A stretch of DNA of 64,000 nucleotides from G965230065 sp965230065 (GCA_965230065.1 OZ245942.1:868001-932000); one strand, 5' to 3'; positions 26,308 through 37,400 are shown, numbered from the stretch's first letter. The notes: generated by a model not told the origin, from the sequence alone. A program made the numbers and translations.

Positions 26308-26769
26308 ATGGAACGTGTTGCTCTATTTCCCGGTTCTTTTGACCCTTTCACCAAAGGCCATTTTGATATTGTATTAAGAGGACTGTCTATTTTCGATAAA
26401 ATCATTATTAGTCTTGGAGACAATAGTCAGAAAAAGCGGTACTTCCCTATAGAAGTAATGGTTAATTGCATTGAAAAAGCTTTTACTGAATATCCTAATG
26501 TAGATGTAATTATTTATAATGAGCTAACCGCTTCTCTTGCAAAAAAATATAATGCAAAGTTTTTACTCAGAGGATTGCGCAACACTACTGATTTTGAATA
26601 TGAAAACAGCATCTCACAAGTAAACCGATTTTTAAACAGCGAATTGGAAACAATTTTCCTGATTACTTCCCCAAAATTTGCTGCTATCAGTTCCTCTATC
26701 ATTCGTGAAGTACATAAATATGGAGGTGATGTAAACGAGTTTTTGCCTTATACCATCGATGAAGAATAA
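26308..26769 (+). CDS. coaD: phosphopantetheine adenylyltransferase
   Basis: CoaD makes dephospho-CoA from 4'-phosphopantetheine and ATP. The 153-residue protein has the nucleotidyltransferase start FPGSFDPFTKGHFDI with TxxH (about 7-20), FLLRGLRNTTDFEYE (substrate Arg, about 87-101) and the ISSSIIRE motif (about 130-137). Length is typical. It is the last gene of the rightward run before the convergent ssb. Confidence 0.95.
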   Translation: MERVALFPGSFDPFTKGHFDIVLRGLSIFDKIIISLGDNSQKKRYFPIEVMVNCIEKAFTEYPNVDVIIYNELTASLAKKYNAKFLLRGLRNTTDFEYENSISQVNRFLNSELETIFLITSPKFAAISSSIIREVHKYGGDVNEFLPYTIDEE

Positions 26770-26811
26770 CTGGCTTTTGGTTAAACTCCTGGTAAATTAA
26801 TATACAGTTAT

Positions 26812-26846
26812 ATAAAAAAATGCCACACCAATGGCTGATGTGGCAT
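26812..26846 (-). terminator. intrinsic terminator downstream of ssb
   Basis: Read on the minus strand, ATGCCACA and TGTGGCAT (26839-26846 and 26820-26827) form an 8-bp stem with an 11-base loop, followed by seven T residues. Confidence 0.8.
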
Positions 26847-26887
26847 ACAATTAACACAATTTTATAGTTCCAACTCTGTTTCCTTTG

Positions 26888-27268
26888 CTAAAAAGGTAAG
26901 AATTCCTCTTCTTTTTTTGCGTTCTCCAGTGGCCTGCTACCCCCTAACATTACCAAATCGAATACAATAATTTCAGTAACATATCTCTTTATTCCTTCCT
27001 TATCTTCATAATCACGATAAGCAAGTTTACCTTTTACTGCTACTTGCATTCCTTTACACAAATATTCTTCAGCCACTCTGGCCAGTTTGCCCCATATCAC
27101 AATGTTATGCCACTGGGTATTGGTGACTTTGTTGCCCTGGCCATCCCGGTATGTTTCTGAAGTTGCTAATGGAAATTTAGCTACTACCTTGTCAGCGCTT
27201 AAATGTTTAACTTCCGGATCACGCCCCAAATTACCGATCAATTGAACTTGATTTCTTAACTGATTCAT
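26888..27268 (-). CDS. ssb: single-stranded DNA-binding protein
   Basis: The 126-residue protein has the SSB OB-fold with 'VQLIGNLGRDPEV', 'KFPLATSETYRD', 'TQWHNIVIWGKLARVAEEYL' and 'QVAVKGKLAYRDYED'. The C-terminal tail is acidic and ends EEEFLPF, a variant of the usual DDDIPF tip that recruits replication and repair proteins. The linker between fold and tip is very short. It stands alone, with a terminator on one side and a long spacer on the other, so it may be a second, accessory ssb copy rather than the main replication one. Confidence 0.92.
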   Translation of the reverse strand: MNQLRNQVQLIGNLGRDPEVKHLSADKVVAKFPLATSETYRDGQGNKVTNTQWHNIVIWGKLARVAEEYLCKGMQVAVKGKLAYRDYEDKEGIKRYVTEIIVFDLVMLGGSRPLENAKKEEEFLPF

Positions 27269-27376
27269 AACATATCAACTTTTAGATTAACAAATGATTA
27301 TGAGAGCAAAGTAAACACCCCAAACATCAGGTAGTCGGTTGTTAAATATTTATAGTCGGATATAGTCGCTTATAAA

Positions 27377-27398
27377 CGTTTGTAAACGTTTACAAACG
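27377..27398. promoter_or_regulatory. 22-bp perfect palindrome, LacI/CcpA-type operator candidate
   Basis: The sequence CGTTTGTAAACGTTTACAAACG is identical to its reverse complement. Its core TGTAAACGTTTACA fits the central-CG operator pattern of LacI-family regulators. It is 109 bases upstream of the ssb ATG and about 410 bases upstream of the sugar-transferase ATG. No LacI-family gene is in the window. Confidence 0.55.
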
Positions 27399-27634
27399 GA
27401 TATTTATCATTATGATCAACACTTATTCCGATTCTATCTTCAAAAGTCTTGGAAAATGCGTAGAATCAGTCATAAGGGCTAGTACAGCCAAAGGACACCA
27501 TCTTATACCACCTTTAGGCACATAGTTTGTTTTGAGAGATATCAGAAACATAAAGTGCTTTTATTTAATGAATTTATTTTCTTTTTTTAAACTTTGTAAT
27601 AATTAACACATACTCTTGTCAAAAAATCAATTTA

Positions 27635-27751
27635 TGTTACACTTGTTACATCTCTGACTATCTCCATTTTAATACATTTATTGTTTGCTTAAAAAGCAGA
27701 TTATGTATATATTTACAATTATTTTATAAAATATTGTACTTTTCTGTTACA
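27635..27751 (+). repeat. three direct copies of TGTTACA upstream of the sugar transferase
   Basis: Copies at 27635-27641, 27644-27650 (spacing 9 bases start to start) and 27745-27751. The close pair looks like a binding site for a dimeric activator; the third is 57 bases before the ATG at 27808. Chance occurrence in A/T-rich DNA cannot be excluded. Confidence 0.35.
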
Positions 27752-27807
27752 AATATTTCGCTAGCGCTAAAAAATATTACATAAATTTAAATAGCTATTT
27801 ATTGATA

Positions 27808-29214
27808 ATGCTTTTCTCAAGGAAAATAAAAAGATATTATCAGGCCCAAACGCTGGCACTTGTGTTTATGCTGACAGACATTGCCATGATATGGGCGGCT
27901 TTCAGCATTTCCCTCATGTTCACCGGTAAAGCAATTGATCCCTCGAGCTATTTTACCTTCTGTATTATATTTGCTCTCTCTTGGATCATATCAGGGTTGC
28001 TTGCCAATGTTTATCAAATAGAGAATTTAGGCAGGTTCAAAAAAATTGTAAAAACATCATGTGTAGCGCTGGTATTTCATATGTTTATCATTTCGGCCTA
28101 TCTTATTGGCTTCACAATTGGAACATATCCATTATACTTTCTAATTCTTATTACTACAGTTTCTTTTTCCCTTATCCTTTTTGCCAAGTATCTGTTATCA
28201 AAAATCTATCGGCACTATAAAAACCTAGAATTCAATAGAAAAAACATCATTATCATCGGATATACTGAAAGGGGAAAGTCACTCAGGAATTTCTTCAGAA
28301 AAAATACAGCACTCGGCTATAAATTTAAAGGCTTTTTTGATAATGAATTTACCAGCTTTGATATTGAGCATAATGTAAAAGGTAGTCTGGAAGATGTAAA
28401 AAGCTTTTGTATAAGGGAAGACATTGACGAAATCTTCTATACACTACCAAATAATAAAGAGTTTGTAAGCGATATTTCTCAATTCGCTGATGATAATTTT
28501 ATTCACTTTGCACTGGTGCAAGATGCCACCGGCTTTAGATACAGAAAAATAGATGCCCGCCTGTATGATAACGGCCGTATACCTGTGCTTACTCCCCGAA
28601 GGGAACCTCTGCGCTTCTTCTTCAACCGCCAGGTAAAAAGAGCCTTTGACATTGCATTTTCATTGGGTGTGATTTTATTGATATTTCCTATCCTCCTGCC
28701 TATAATTGCCATAACTATCAAGTTAGATTCGAAAGGGCCTGTATTTTTCAAACAGTTACGAACCGGAAGAAGTGGAAAACCTTTTGTATGTTTCAAGTTT
28801 AGAACAATGCGCGTAAATGCCGATGCTAATTCTAAACAGGCAGAAAAGAATGACAGCAGGATTACTAAAATCGGGAATTTTTTAAGGAAATCGAGCATGG
28901 ATGAGTTGCCCCAGTTTTTTAATGTTTTAATTGGAGATATGTCGGTAGTTGGCCCCCGACCACATATGCTGAAGCATACAGAAGAATACTCAGAAATTAT
29001 CAGCGATTTTAAAATTCGTCATTTTATTACTTCTGGTATTACAGGCTATGCACAAATTAAGGGATTTCGAGGCGAAACCAAAGAAAACGAATTGATGGAA
29101 AAAAGAGTCTTTCTCGACAATTGGTATGTAGAAAATTGGAGTTTAACGCTTGACATAAAAATTATTTTATTAACAGTTTGGAATATATTTAGGGGTGAAA
29201 AAAATGCCTACTAA
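27808..29214 (+). CDS. exopolysaccharide polyprenyl-glycosylphosphotransferase (WcaJ-like)
   Basis: From ATG 27808 the protein is 468 residues. Four N-terminal membrane segments (about 13-135) precede a nucleotide-binding-like CoA_binding_3 region ('NIIIIGYTERGKSL', about 148-161). A fifth membrane helix (about 280-302) leads into the bacterial sugar-transferase catalytic domain with KRAFDI, KGPVFFKQLRTGRSGKPFVCFKFRTM, LRKSSMDELPQFFNVL and SVVGPRPH. Such enzymes transfer sugar-1-phosphate to undecaprenyl phosphate and start polysaccharide assembly. It is followed 42 bases later by the epimerase gene; no polymerase or flippase is present. Confidence 0.93.
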   Translation: MLFSRKIKRYYQAQTLALVFMLTDIAMIWAAFSISLMFTGKAIDPSSYFTFCIIFALSWIISGLLANVYQIENLGRFKKIVKTSCVALVFHMFIISAYLIGFTIGTYPLYFLILITTVSFSLILFAKYLLSKIYRHYKNLEFNRKNIIIIGYTERGKSLRNFFRKNTALGYKFKGFFDNEFTSFDIEHNVKGSLEDVKSFCIREDIDEIFYTLPNNKEFVSDISQFADDNFIHFALVQDATGFRYRKIDARLYDNGRIPVLTPRREPLRFFFNRQVKRAFDIAFSLGVILLIFPILLPIIAITIKLDSKGPVFFKQLRTGRSGKPFVCFKFRTMRVNADANSKQAEKNDSRITKIGNFLRKSSMDELPQFFNVLIGDMSVVGPRPHMLKHTEEYSEIISDFKIRHFITSGITGYAQIKGFRGETKENELMEKRVFLDNWYVENWSLTLDIKIILLTVWNIFRGEKNAY

Positions 29215-29256
29215 TACTTGTTAATGTTATTTCACTAATTATTAAATAAGCAAATT

Positions 29257-30237
29257 ATGAGTCAGAAAAAAGTTCTAGTATGTGGTGCTGGTGGATTCAT
29301 TGGCGGACATCTGGTAAAACGATTGAAAAATGAAGGTTTTTGGGTAAGAGGTGTTGATATAAAAGAACATGAATTTTGTGAAACTGCTGCTGATGATTTC
29401 GTAATCGGTGACTTACGCAAAGTAGAAGTTTGCGAAAAGGTTCTACAAGGCATAGACGAAGTGTACCAACTTGCAGCTGACATGGGTGGTGCTGGTTATA
29501 TCTTCACCGGTGATAATGACGCCGCCGTTATGCACAACTCGGCTACGATAAACCTTAATATTGCTGAATTGAGCCACCAAATGGGCATAAAAAAGATATT
29601 TTACTCTTCTTCTGCTTGTGTATACCCGGAGTATAATCAGTTAGACCCGGATAATCCGAAGTGTAGTGAAGAATCTGCTTATCCTGCAGCACCTGATAGT
29701 GAGTATGGATGGGAAAAGCTTTTCAGTGAGCGTCTTTTCCTCTCATATTATCGCAACTGTGGTATAGAAGTTAGAGTAGCCCGTTTCCACAATATTTTTG
29801 GCCCTGAAGGAACCTGGACGGGCGGGCGCGAAAAAGCACCTGCTGCCATGTGCCGTAAAGTAGCTGAGACACCTGAAAATGGAATTATTGAAGTGTGGGG
29901 AGATGGAAAACAAACCCGCTCTTTCCTCTATATTGATGATTGCGTAGATGCTGTAAGAAAGTTGATGGAATCTGATTTTACAGGGCCTGTTAATATAGGT
30001 TCAGAAGAGATGATCAGTATCAATAACCTGGCAAAACTGGTAATGGACATAGCCGGAAAAAACCAGGAAATTAATAACATTCCTGGCCCACAGGGCGTAA
30101 GAGGGCGTAACTCTGACAATAAAGTAATTGAGGAAAAGCTCGGGTGGAAACCCAAACTTACTTTGAGAGACGGTTTGGAAAAAACTTATCAATGGATTGA
30201 TAAACAAGTCCAAGCCAAAGCCACCGCAAGTGTATAA
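29257..30237 (+). CDS. GDP-mannose 3,5-epimerase-like NAD-dependent epimerase
   Basis: The 326-residue extended SDR has the NAD loop GAGGFIGGHLVKRL (about 9-22). It also has AADMGGAGYIF, SSSACVYPEYNQ, the catalytic YGWEK (Tyr-x-x-x-Lys, about 149-153), RFHNIFGPEGTWTGGREKAPAA, and GDGKQTRSFLYIDD. The AADMGG, SSACVYPE and GTWTGGREKAPAA blocks are characteristic of GDP-mannose 3,5-epimerases, which make GDP-L-galactose. In this setting it most likely makes a sugar nucleotide for exopolysaccharide. Substrate is inferred from motif similarity. Confidence 0.85.
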   Translation: MSQKKVLVCGAGGFIGGHLVKRLKNEGFWVRGVDIKEHEFCETAADDFVIGDLRKVEVCEKVLQGIDEVYQLAADMGGAGYIFTGDNDAAVMHNSATINLNIAELSHQMGIKKIFYSSSACVYPEYNQLDPDNPKCSEESAYPAAPDSEYGWEKLFSERLFLSYYRNCGIEVRVARFHNIFGPEGTWTGGREKAPAAMCRKVAETPENGIIEVWGDGKQTRSFLYIDDCVDAVRKLMESDFTGPVNIGSEEMISINNLAKLVMDIAGKNQEINNIPGPQGVRGRNSDNKVIEEKLGWKPKLTLRDGLEKTYQWIDKQVQAKATASV

Positions 30238-30261
30238 TATCTTTAGATAATAATATATTGA

Positions 30262-30299
30262 AACCTGTGCTCTCTTTTCCAGCACAGGTTTTTTATTTT
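30262..30299 (+). terminator. intrinsic terminator after the epimerase gene
   Basis: AACCTGTGCT (30262-30271) pairs with AGCACAGGTT (30281-30290), a 10-bp stem with a 9-base loop, followed by TTTTATTTT. Confidence 0.9.
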
Positions 30300-31313
30300 C
30301 TACTTATCTTCAGGTGCACTGCTGGTTCTCTTTCTTGTATTGTATAAATAAGAAGGAGTCGACTTTTCACCAGGTTTGCTACTTTGGTTTATCTTTTCTT
30401 TTGTTTTTTTCTTACCCCTTTCAAACCAGAATTTGAATTGTACTTCATGAGAACCTCCCGATGCGCCTGCCATCTTTAGCGGAGCGGTTCCATAGGCATA
30501 CCCTAAACTGAGTTTATCTATAAATTTCACACCAAAAAATGCGGATGCAGTACCATCATTACGATACGACCCACCCAGCGAAACAATTTCTTTGATGTGC
30601 AAAATACCAAAACCTTCTACCTGATTATCCAAATTATCGAACCATCTGTACAAAACGCCCGGCTCAAACACTAATGCAGCACCTTTTAATGGCATTTTAT
30701 AATTGGCAGATATCAACTTCATCCCCAAACGGCTTGTTGCTTCCTCAGAAAATATAATATCTTTTGCAGGCCCGTTTAATTGTGATAGCCTGATACGGGG
30801 CAGGGCAAAGCCTATTTCTAACTGCTTCCACCTGTAATGTACACCGAACTGCCCGTCCATATACAAGGTGCTGTTGGCAGCATTTAATATGGCCGGATCA
30901 TTGATGTTTACCTCATCCAGGTCAACATTGTTTGAGCCAAACCCCATTGAAAGCCCAAACTTTAGATGTTGTTCATTTCCTAACGGAACTTTGTAAGCAT
31001 ATGTGCCCATTAATGTGTTGGAAGTAAGTAAAATACTTTTATCATTAAATACACTTACTCCTAATGACACATTTTTTTTGGTCGGATAATGAAAATATAG
31101 CATTGTGGTTGATGGAGCATCTTCCACGCCTACCCACTGCTGATGGTGTGTGATGGCAGCCTCAATGTATTTACTATTACCCACAAATGAGGGGTTGTAC
31201 ATACTCCGGTTAAAATAATACTGCCCATAGCTCGGGTATTGCTGTGCAATCACCAGGCTTGGAGCAAAAAAACTTATCAAAATCAATAAAATACTCACTT
31301 TTATCCCGTTCAT
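30300..31313 (-). CDS. PorP/SprF family type IX secretion membrane protein
   Basis: The 337-residue protein has a signal peptide (about 1-23) and the family opening QYPSYGQYYFNRSMYNPSF-like segment with YNPSFVG. It continues with alternating barrel strands ('HHQQWVGVEDAPSTTML', 'LGVSVFNDKS', 'LKFGLSMGFGS', 'FGVHYRWKQLEIGFALP') and ends in a basic low-complexity tail. PorP/SprF proteins sit in the outer membrane and are needed for secretion or anchoring of T9SS cargo with type B C-terminal domains. The giant protein upstream (31412-37519) has such a domain, so the two very likely form a cargo-partner pair. Confidence 0.93.
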   Translation of the reverse strand: MNGIKVSILLILISFFAPSLVIAQQYPSYGQYYFNRSMYNPSFVGNSKYIEAAITHHQQWVGVEDAPSTTMLYFHYPTKKNVSLGVSVFNDKSILLTSNTLMGTYAYKVPLGNEQHLKFGLSMGFGSNNVDLDEVNINDPAILNAANSTLYMDGQFGVHYRWKQLEIGFALPRIRLSQLNGPAKDIIFSEEATSRLGMKLISANYKMPLKGAALVFEPGVLYRWFDNLDNQVEGFGILHIKEIVSLGGSYRNDGTASAFFGVKFIDKLSLGYAYGTAPLKMAGASGGSHEVQFKFWFERGKKKTKEKINQSSKPGEKSTPSYLYNTRKRTSSAPEDK

Positions 31314-31411
31314 AACATTTTTTTTACAATCAATAATTAATGATGTTATTTAGGTCAGGAGTAGGTGTATAATATGCACTTATGAAAAGCGCTGGTTGTA
31401 AAGAAAAAATG

Positions 31412-34400
31412 CTATCTGAAGATTCTGATGCCTCCTGATTTTACCTTTTTTCCATTACATTGGATCACATAATAATAATCTGTACTCGGCAGAGGGCGTC
31501 CGTTGATAGTCGCATCCCAATTATTATGGTAAGGAGCTGCTTCAAAAACACGCTGTCCGGCCCTGTTAAAAATAGTTAATTCACATTCTTCAATGGCTTC
31601 AATATTTTCAATAATCCACACATCGTCAATACCATCACCATTGGGAGAAAATGCTTTGTTCACGCTAATAATTTCCGACCTTGCTTCAACAATAACTTCT
31701 ATTGCATCAACAGCACTTCCACCATCGTTATCTGTTACCTCAAGCTGAAAAGTATGTACACCCGGGGTTAGATAACTAACTACTAAAGATGTACTATTTT
31801 CACCTTCCAGTTTTAATTCATCAGTTCCTAAATAACTCCATTGGTATGTTATGATAGCCCCATCCGCATCAGTTCCAGTACCAGCAAGAACAATAGTATC
31901 GGCGGGTAAAGTGATAGTGCGGTCTTCGCCCGCGTATGCTACAGGTAAAGCATTCACACGTACTTCTTCTTCTACAATTACGCGTACCTCATCAGTCGCC
32001 TTACCTTCCCTGTCATCTTCTATGGTGAGCTGAAAAAGGTATTCTCCGGGAGTTAACTGACTTACCTCCACAACAGAGTCGCCAGGATTCATAATAACTG
32101 CCTGCTTTGGGCCACTCACCTGTTCCCAGGCATAAGCCACTATTTCACCGTCAGGATCACTTCCTCTTCCAAATAACTTGATATTATCAACCGGGTAGGT
32201 AATGGTTCGGTCACTTCCTGCATCAGCTATGGGCAGTTGGTTTTCAGGCACAGTTACCGAAATTACTTTTGAAGCAGTATCTGTACTGTCTTTATCATCA
32301 TTAACTGTCAGGGTAACTGTAAACTCACCGGCATCTTCAAAAGTATGCGTCAGTTGCTGGCCTGTATTGGTCGTTCCATCACCGAAATCCCAATAAAAAC
32401 CAGTTATTTCACCGTCTTGATCTGTTGACCCTGATGCATTAAAGTTTACGGTTAAAGGGAACGTACCATTCATTATATCTGCAATGAATGAAGCCATTGG
32501 GGGCTGGTTATCTGCTGGCTCAGTAACCTTTTCCAATTTAATATCAGCAATCTCACTGTAACCTGATGAAAAAGATGATTTAACTGCTTTTACCCTATAA
32601 AAATATTTAATGTCGGGCTGCACATGGACGTCCACATAATTGGTTACCGAAGATGTATCAATGATGGAAAAATCAGTATCTGTTACCGTCATTCGCTCAA
32701 TCACATATTGAACATGCTGGTTCACATCTGACCAGACGAGTTTCACCTGTACATTTTCCATTGCACTTGCTCGTAAGTCAAAAGGAGGGTTGAGCACAGT
32801 TTCTTCATCCCCATGATACTCATAAGCTCCTATATCAGGCAGTGTTTTTATATTCTTTTCTAAAATATCGTGCTGATAATTATCCAGGCTCATCCCGGCA
32901 TCAATCGCTACAGCATTTTTTGCCAGCCTAAAATCATAATTTCCTTCATCAACAAATAAAGGAGTACTTGAAAAGGCATGATTAATATCAGTCTCTGATT
33001 GATACCCCCCCTCGCCGTCTACTGAACTTTCTAAACCTTTACGGTTCACCAAAACATTGAAGTATCCATTGACAACCGCATGTGTTCCGTTTATCTCAAT
33101 GTCATACTTTTGTCCATCGAGTATATTATTAACCAATTCAATATTTACAACATTATCCCCTATATATATTCCTGATTTACCAGCATTGATGGTAGAATTA
33201 TGATATATTTTCCAAAAATCATGGCCACCAGTAACCGTAATAGCATTTCCCTGCACACCATAAATCAGGTTACCATAAATTTTTCCATGATTGCCATTAT
33301 TGGTATTGATGCCATCATACAGCCCGTTTTCAGTTCCATTTAGGTCATGAATTTTATTGTATCTGATGATATTGCCTGCACTTTGTGGGGGGCCTACCCC
33401 ACCGGCTTTGATGCCAATACCACTGCCATTTTTTGAGAGAGACTCAGCCGGAGCATAAATCTGGTTGTGCTCTACAATTACATTGCTTGCCCCGTACAAA
33501 TCAATGGCATCATCTTTCCAATTTGTCAGTTCATTTTTGCCAATCACCAAACCTTCATAATCCCCAGAAATTGCCCTAATCAGATCAGTACCCTGCACGG
33601 TGGTTGTATGCACGTAATTCTCTGTGATGGTTCCACCCTCGTGCAAACCTGCGTATCCGCCAATTCCTTCCCGGAAGTTGAATACCTCACAATGCATTAT
33701 GGTGGGAAAAGTTGGGTATTTTCCATCGCTTATTGCTGAGAACTCTATACCTCTGGTGCTTGTGTTGCTTCCGTGCCCTTCTACCAAACAATTATTGATA
33801 ATCACATAAGCGGCATCTCCTGCAATACGAATTCCTTTTTCATGAGCTTCTGCCTTAATATGAATACCTTTTACCAGCACATAACTTTTTGCATCAATTC
33901 TGATTGCCTCAGCGGTATGTCTTGGTGCAAAAACAGGTCGTTCTCCTTGCCCATACACAGCAAAGGTTATGTAGCCATTTGCAGCTCCTGATGTTGGAAT
34001 AATTAAGCTTTCCGGCCAGGAATCACCTCGCTTAAAAAGTATAGTATCTCCTGGTGAAAACGTTGTGCTATTTACCTTCTGAAGCGTTTTCCAGGGTTGG
34101 TTAGCAGATGTTCCTTCATTGTCATCACTTCCTTCCGAACTTGATACATAATAAGTATTGCCTTCATATTCTTCTTTTGATAGTACTGTGATTTTTTTAG
34201 TAATACTGTGGACACCACCACGGTCGTCTGTTACACTGAGTATTACATCAAATATTCCCTCCTGGCCGAAAGTATGCTCAGTTATTTTTCCTGTTTCCTC
34301 ATTTCCATCTCCAAAATCCCATGCATACTCCATAATTTTTCCATCTGCATCAAAGGCATCGGAAGCATTAAAGTTTACAATTAATGGCAAAAACCCTGAT

Positions 34401-37400
34401 TTTTTGTCAACCGAGAAACTTGCCGTTGGCAGAACATTGGCCGGCCTTACCAGTTTTATGTTAATTTCATTACTATATCCTGATTTTCCCAATGTATTCA
34501 CAGCCCTTACTCTGTAATGATATTCCTTACCGTATTCAGAAGTTTTATCTGTGAAAGATGTAATATTAGACTTTACAGTGCTAATCAACTCAAAACTATG
34601 CTCATCTTCTTTTCTCTCTATTTCAAAACCATCTTCATTATCAGAAGTGTCATCCCAGCTTAAATGGACGACATTCTCTTCCGATGATGCCTGTAACTTT
34701 TGGGGAGCAACAGGAATAACCGCACTATTTTTATCTACTACAGTAATTGCTATTGTTGTCCCCTCTCCTTTAGAGCCATCAGCATTTTTTCCGGTAAAAG
34801 GAGTAGCGGTGATGGAGTGTGTGCCTATTGTTAAGGGCCAGGCATGCAGTACCTGCTCCCCACCCACCTGCTTTGAGTTGGGCAGCCCGTCAAACTTATC
34901 TTCACTGAAGTTCACTTCTTCATACCTGAACAAAGCGATGCGGTCTATGGCATGTCCATGGCTCCTGCCCGAGAGCAACACCTCATGCACCCCTGCCTCC
35001 AAATACACCCGGATCGGACGGTCTACATGGTCTACCGTTCGCGCCTGCCAACTCCACTTCCGGTGCTGGGACTGGAACACCTTCACCCAATCTTTGTTCA
35101 AGGGTTCTTCACCAGCCACATTCTCCCCGCTGGGCAACTGCACCCAGGAGTCATTATGCTCACCGCTGATCTCAAACGTGTTTTTCGTACGGAACAAAAA
35201 CTGATAATTACCCGCCTTACTTACCTTCACCTTATAGCGCAATATGCCATTGCCCGGCTTCTTGAAGTAATCAGCTCCCTTCCAGTTGTAATACCCATTC
35301 CCACTGTAGCCTTTCACCTGCTGCTCTAACTTCCACTCCCCCTGCACCGGAATGCTTTCTGCCTCCCATAGTGCTATGCCATCTTCTTCTTCAACAGCTC
35401 CCGCAGCACTGCCACCTCCACTGTGTCCGGCTATGGCATACGGCATGCTATTACTCACATGGGCCTCCTGCCCGTTTACTTTGAACTGCACACTGCCCAC
35501 TACTGTGGGCTCACTCACTGCTACCACACTCACTTTCTCATCTGCCTGTATCACTGCCCCATCTTCCAGGGGGTCGGCCAGGATGCTGTTGCTTTCTGTA
35601 TCATACAATACAAACTTGCTGATGTTCATCTCTACATCACCACTGCGCTCCAGCAAGGCTACCCAGTCCTGGTTTGCTTCTGTGGGGGGCGTACCAATAT
35701 TGACCCCACTGCCTGTGATGGTTTTTACACTTCCTTCTACCAATTGACCTCCCTTGCGGGGGTTGTACCACTTCACTGTATAGCTGCCTTCCTGCAGGTC
35801 TATGCTTGTACTGCCACCATTGGACAGGTACACCACATATACTTCCCCCTCTTTGGCCAGGCAGTATTTCTCATTGCTGTTGCCTCCGCCGCCTACCAGC
35901 CCGTCTGCTCCTGCCATCTCCCAGTAGGGTACATGATCCCTGAAAAACGACAAAGCATGCCCTACATAACCCCAGAAGCCCGAACGGCTCCGCCAGTCTT
36001 CACAACTCAGGTCCGACTGGGCATGCTCATAACCAAAATAAAACTCACACCCACTGCCCCCGGCCATCAGGTTGCCCCACAATACATTCTTGCGGATGGC
36101 ATCGTAATTATTCCCCGGACCGTCGGGCAACAGACCGTCCCCGGCAGGGCCCTGCTCGTCATTGCTCGTTACCCATACACGCCCTGCCTTCTCTGACTCT
36201 GACAGCCAATAACGTGTATCGGCATGTACGTTGCTGTAATAACTCTGCAAGGAAAATCCTGTCAGCTTTGACTGATCTCCCAGTAAATACGGGTATACCT
36301 TGTATTTCCTGTCAGGACGGGTATGTACCACCAGGTGGTGGTGGTAGGGGTCTTGCTCATAAAAGTATTCCCCGTATTGCTGTAAATACTTGTTCTCTTT
36401 GTCCCCTATCTTGAAGTACAGCATGTGCTCTTCGCCCAGGTTCCAGTTCAGTGCCAGGTGATGGCCAAAACGGGCGATCATCTCCCGGTAGTAGAGTTTG
36501 CGCTCCACACCCAGCTTGCCCCCGTCCAGCAGCTCGTCCACTTCTGTTTCCTGTAACTTGATATGCAGGAACATGCCCAGCGTCTCGGCATACTCAAATA
36601 CTGCCTCCCACTGGGCCAGCTTGCTCACATCAAACCGCAACCGGTCTTCTACAGGGCTGCCCGATAACTTACCATTGTACTTCACATAAGGAAACACATT
36701 CTTGTCATCACCCAGGATGTTCAGGGTCAAAAACGAAAATACATTCAGCCCCTGACCGGCCAGGTAGTTCAATGCACCGATCATCCCTTTGCCTTTGCCT
36801 CCCTGCCAGCTGGCATCCCCGCTGCGCCAGTCTTGCTTGTGCGCTGACCAGCTTTTGATCAACTCATCGGATATCCCATCATTGTTTTGCGTGCCATCAA
36901 AATCAGCATATGCCAAAAAGTTCTCAGGCGCATCTGGGCCTCCTTTGATAAAGTATTCCCCCGTTTCTGCATATCGAAGGTAACGCTCACCTACATACTC
37001 CAAACGACCACGGGCACGGTTGTCGGGAGCTTGTTTGTTGCTCTCACCCACCGTGAAGCTACCGCTGGCACCATCCCCTGACAGGGAAGTGCCCGAAGCT
37101 CCGTTCACCGCAATGCCCGATCCTTTGCGAAAGGATACACTGTATTCCCACCTGCCCGTGGCATCAGGGGCAAAATGTACTTTCCATACATTCCCATCAC
37201 TGGCACTGCTCTCACCTGCTTTGCCATCAGCTGCATAGTATCCCGGTACTACATACTCCTTCTGCCCCTGACGGAATGTCACATCCAGGCGGATGTCTAA
37301 AAACGGGTTTAATGTCCCGCCCTCACTTGCTTCAGGGCCCGCTACCTCAAGCGTTACCTTGTGCCACTTCCGTAATTCGCCTTTTATGCTAACTACTTCT

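Larger units (their letters stand above)
27269..27807. other. 539-base divergent spacer between ssb and the exopolysaccharide genes, rich in dyads and repeats
   Basis: The spacer contains the 22-bp palindrome at 27377-27398. It also has direct TAGTCG repeats just before it (27356-27368 area), a short open frame (27412-27525) overlain by two stem-loops, and three TGTTACA copies (27635, 27644, 27745). A CGCTAGCG palindrome lies at 27759-27766. Both flanking promoters should lie here. No known RNA family was recognised. Confidence 0.6.

Noticed and set aside
27269..27807. Attachment site or remnant of a mobile element at the palindrome
   Set aside because: There is no integrase, no flanking tRNA gene and no matching direct repeat at a distance; an operator is the simpler reading.
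35423..36196. 257-codon frame on the plus strand inside the giant gene, and similar frames nearby
   Set aside because: It lies opposite the G+C-rich half of the giant gene, where stop codons are fewer by chance; no motif.
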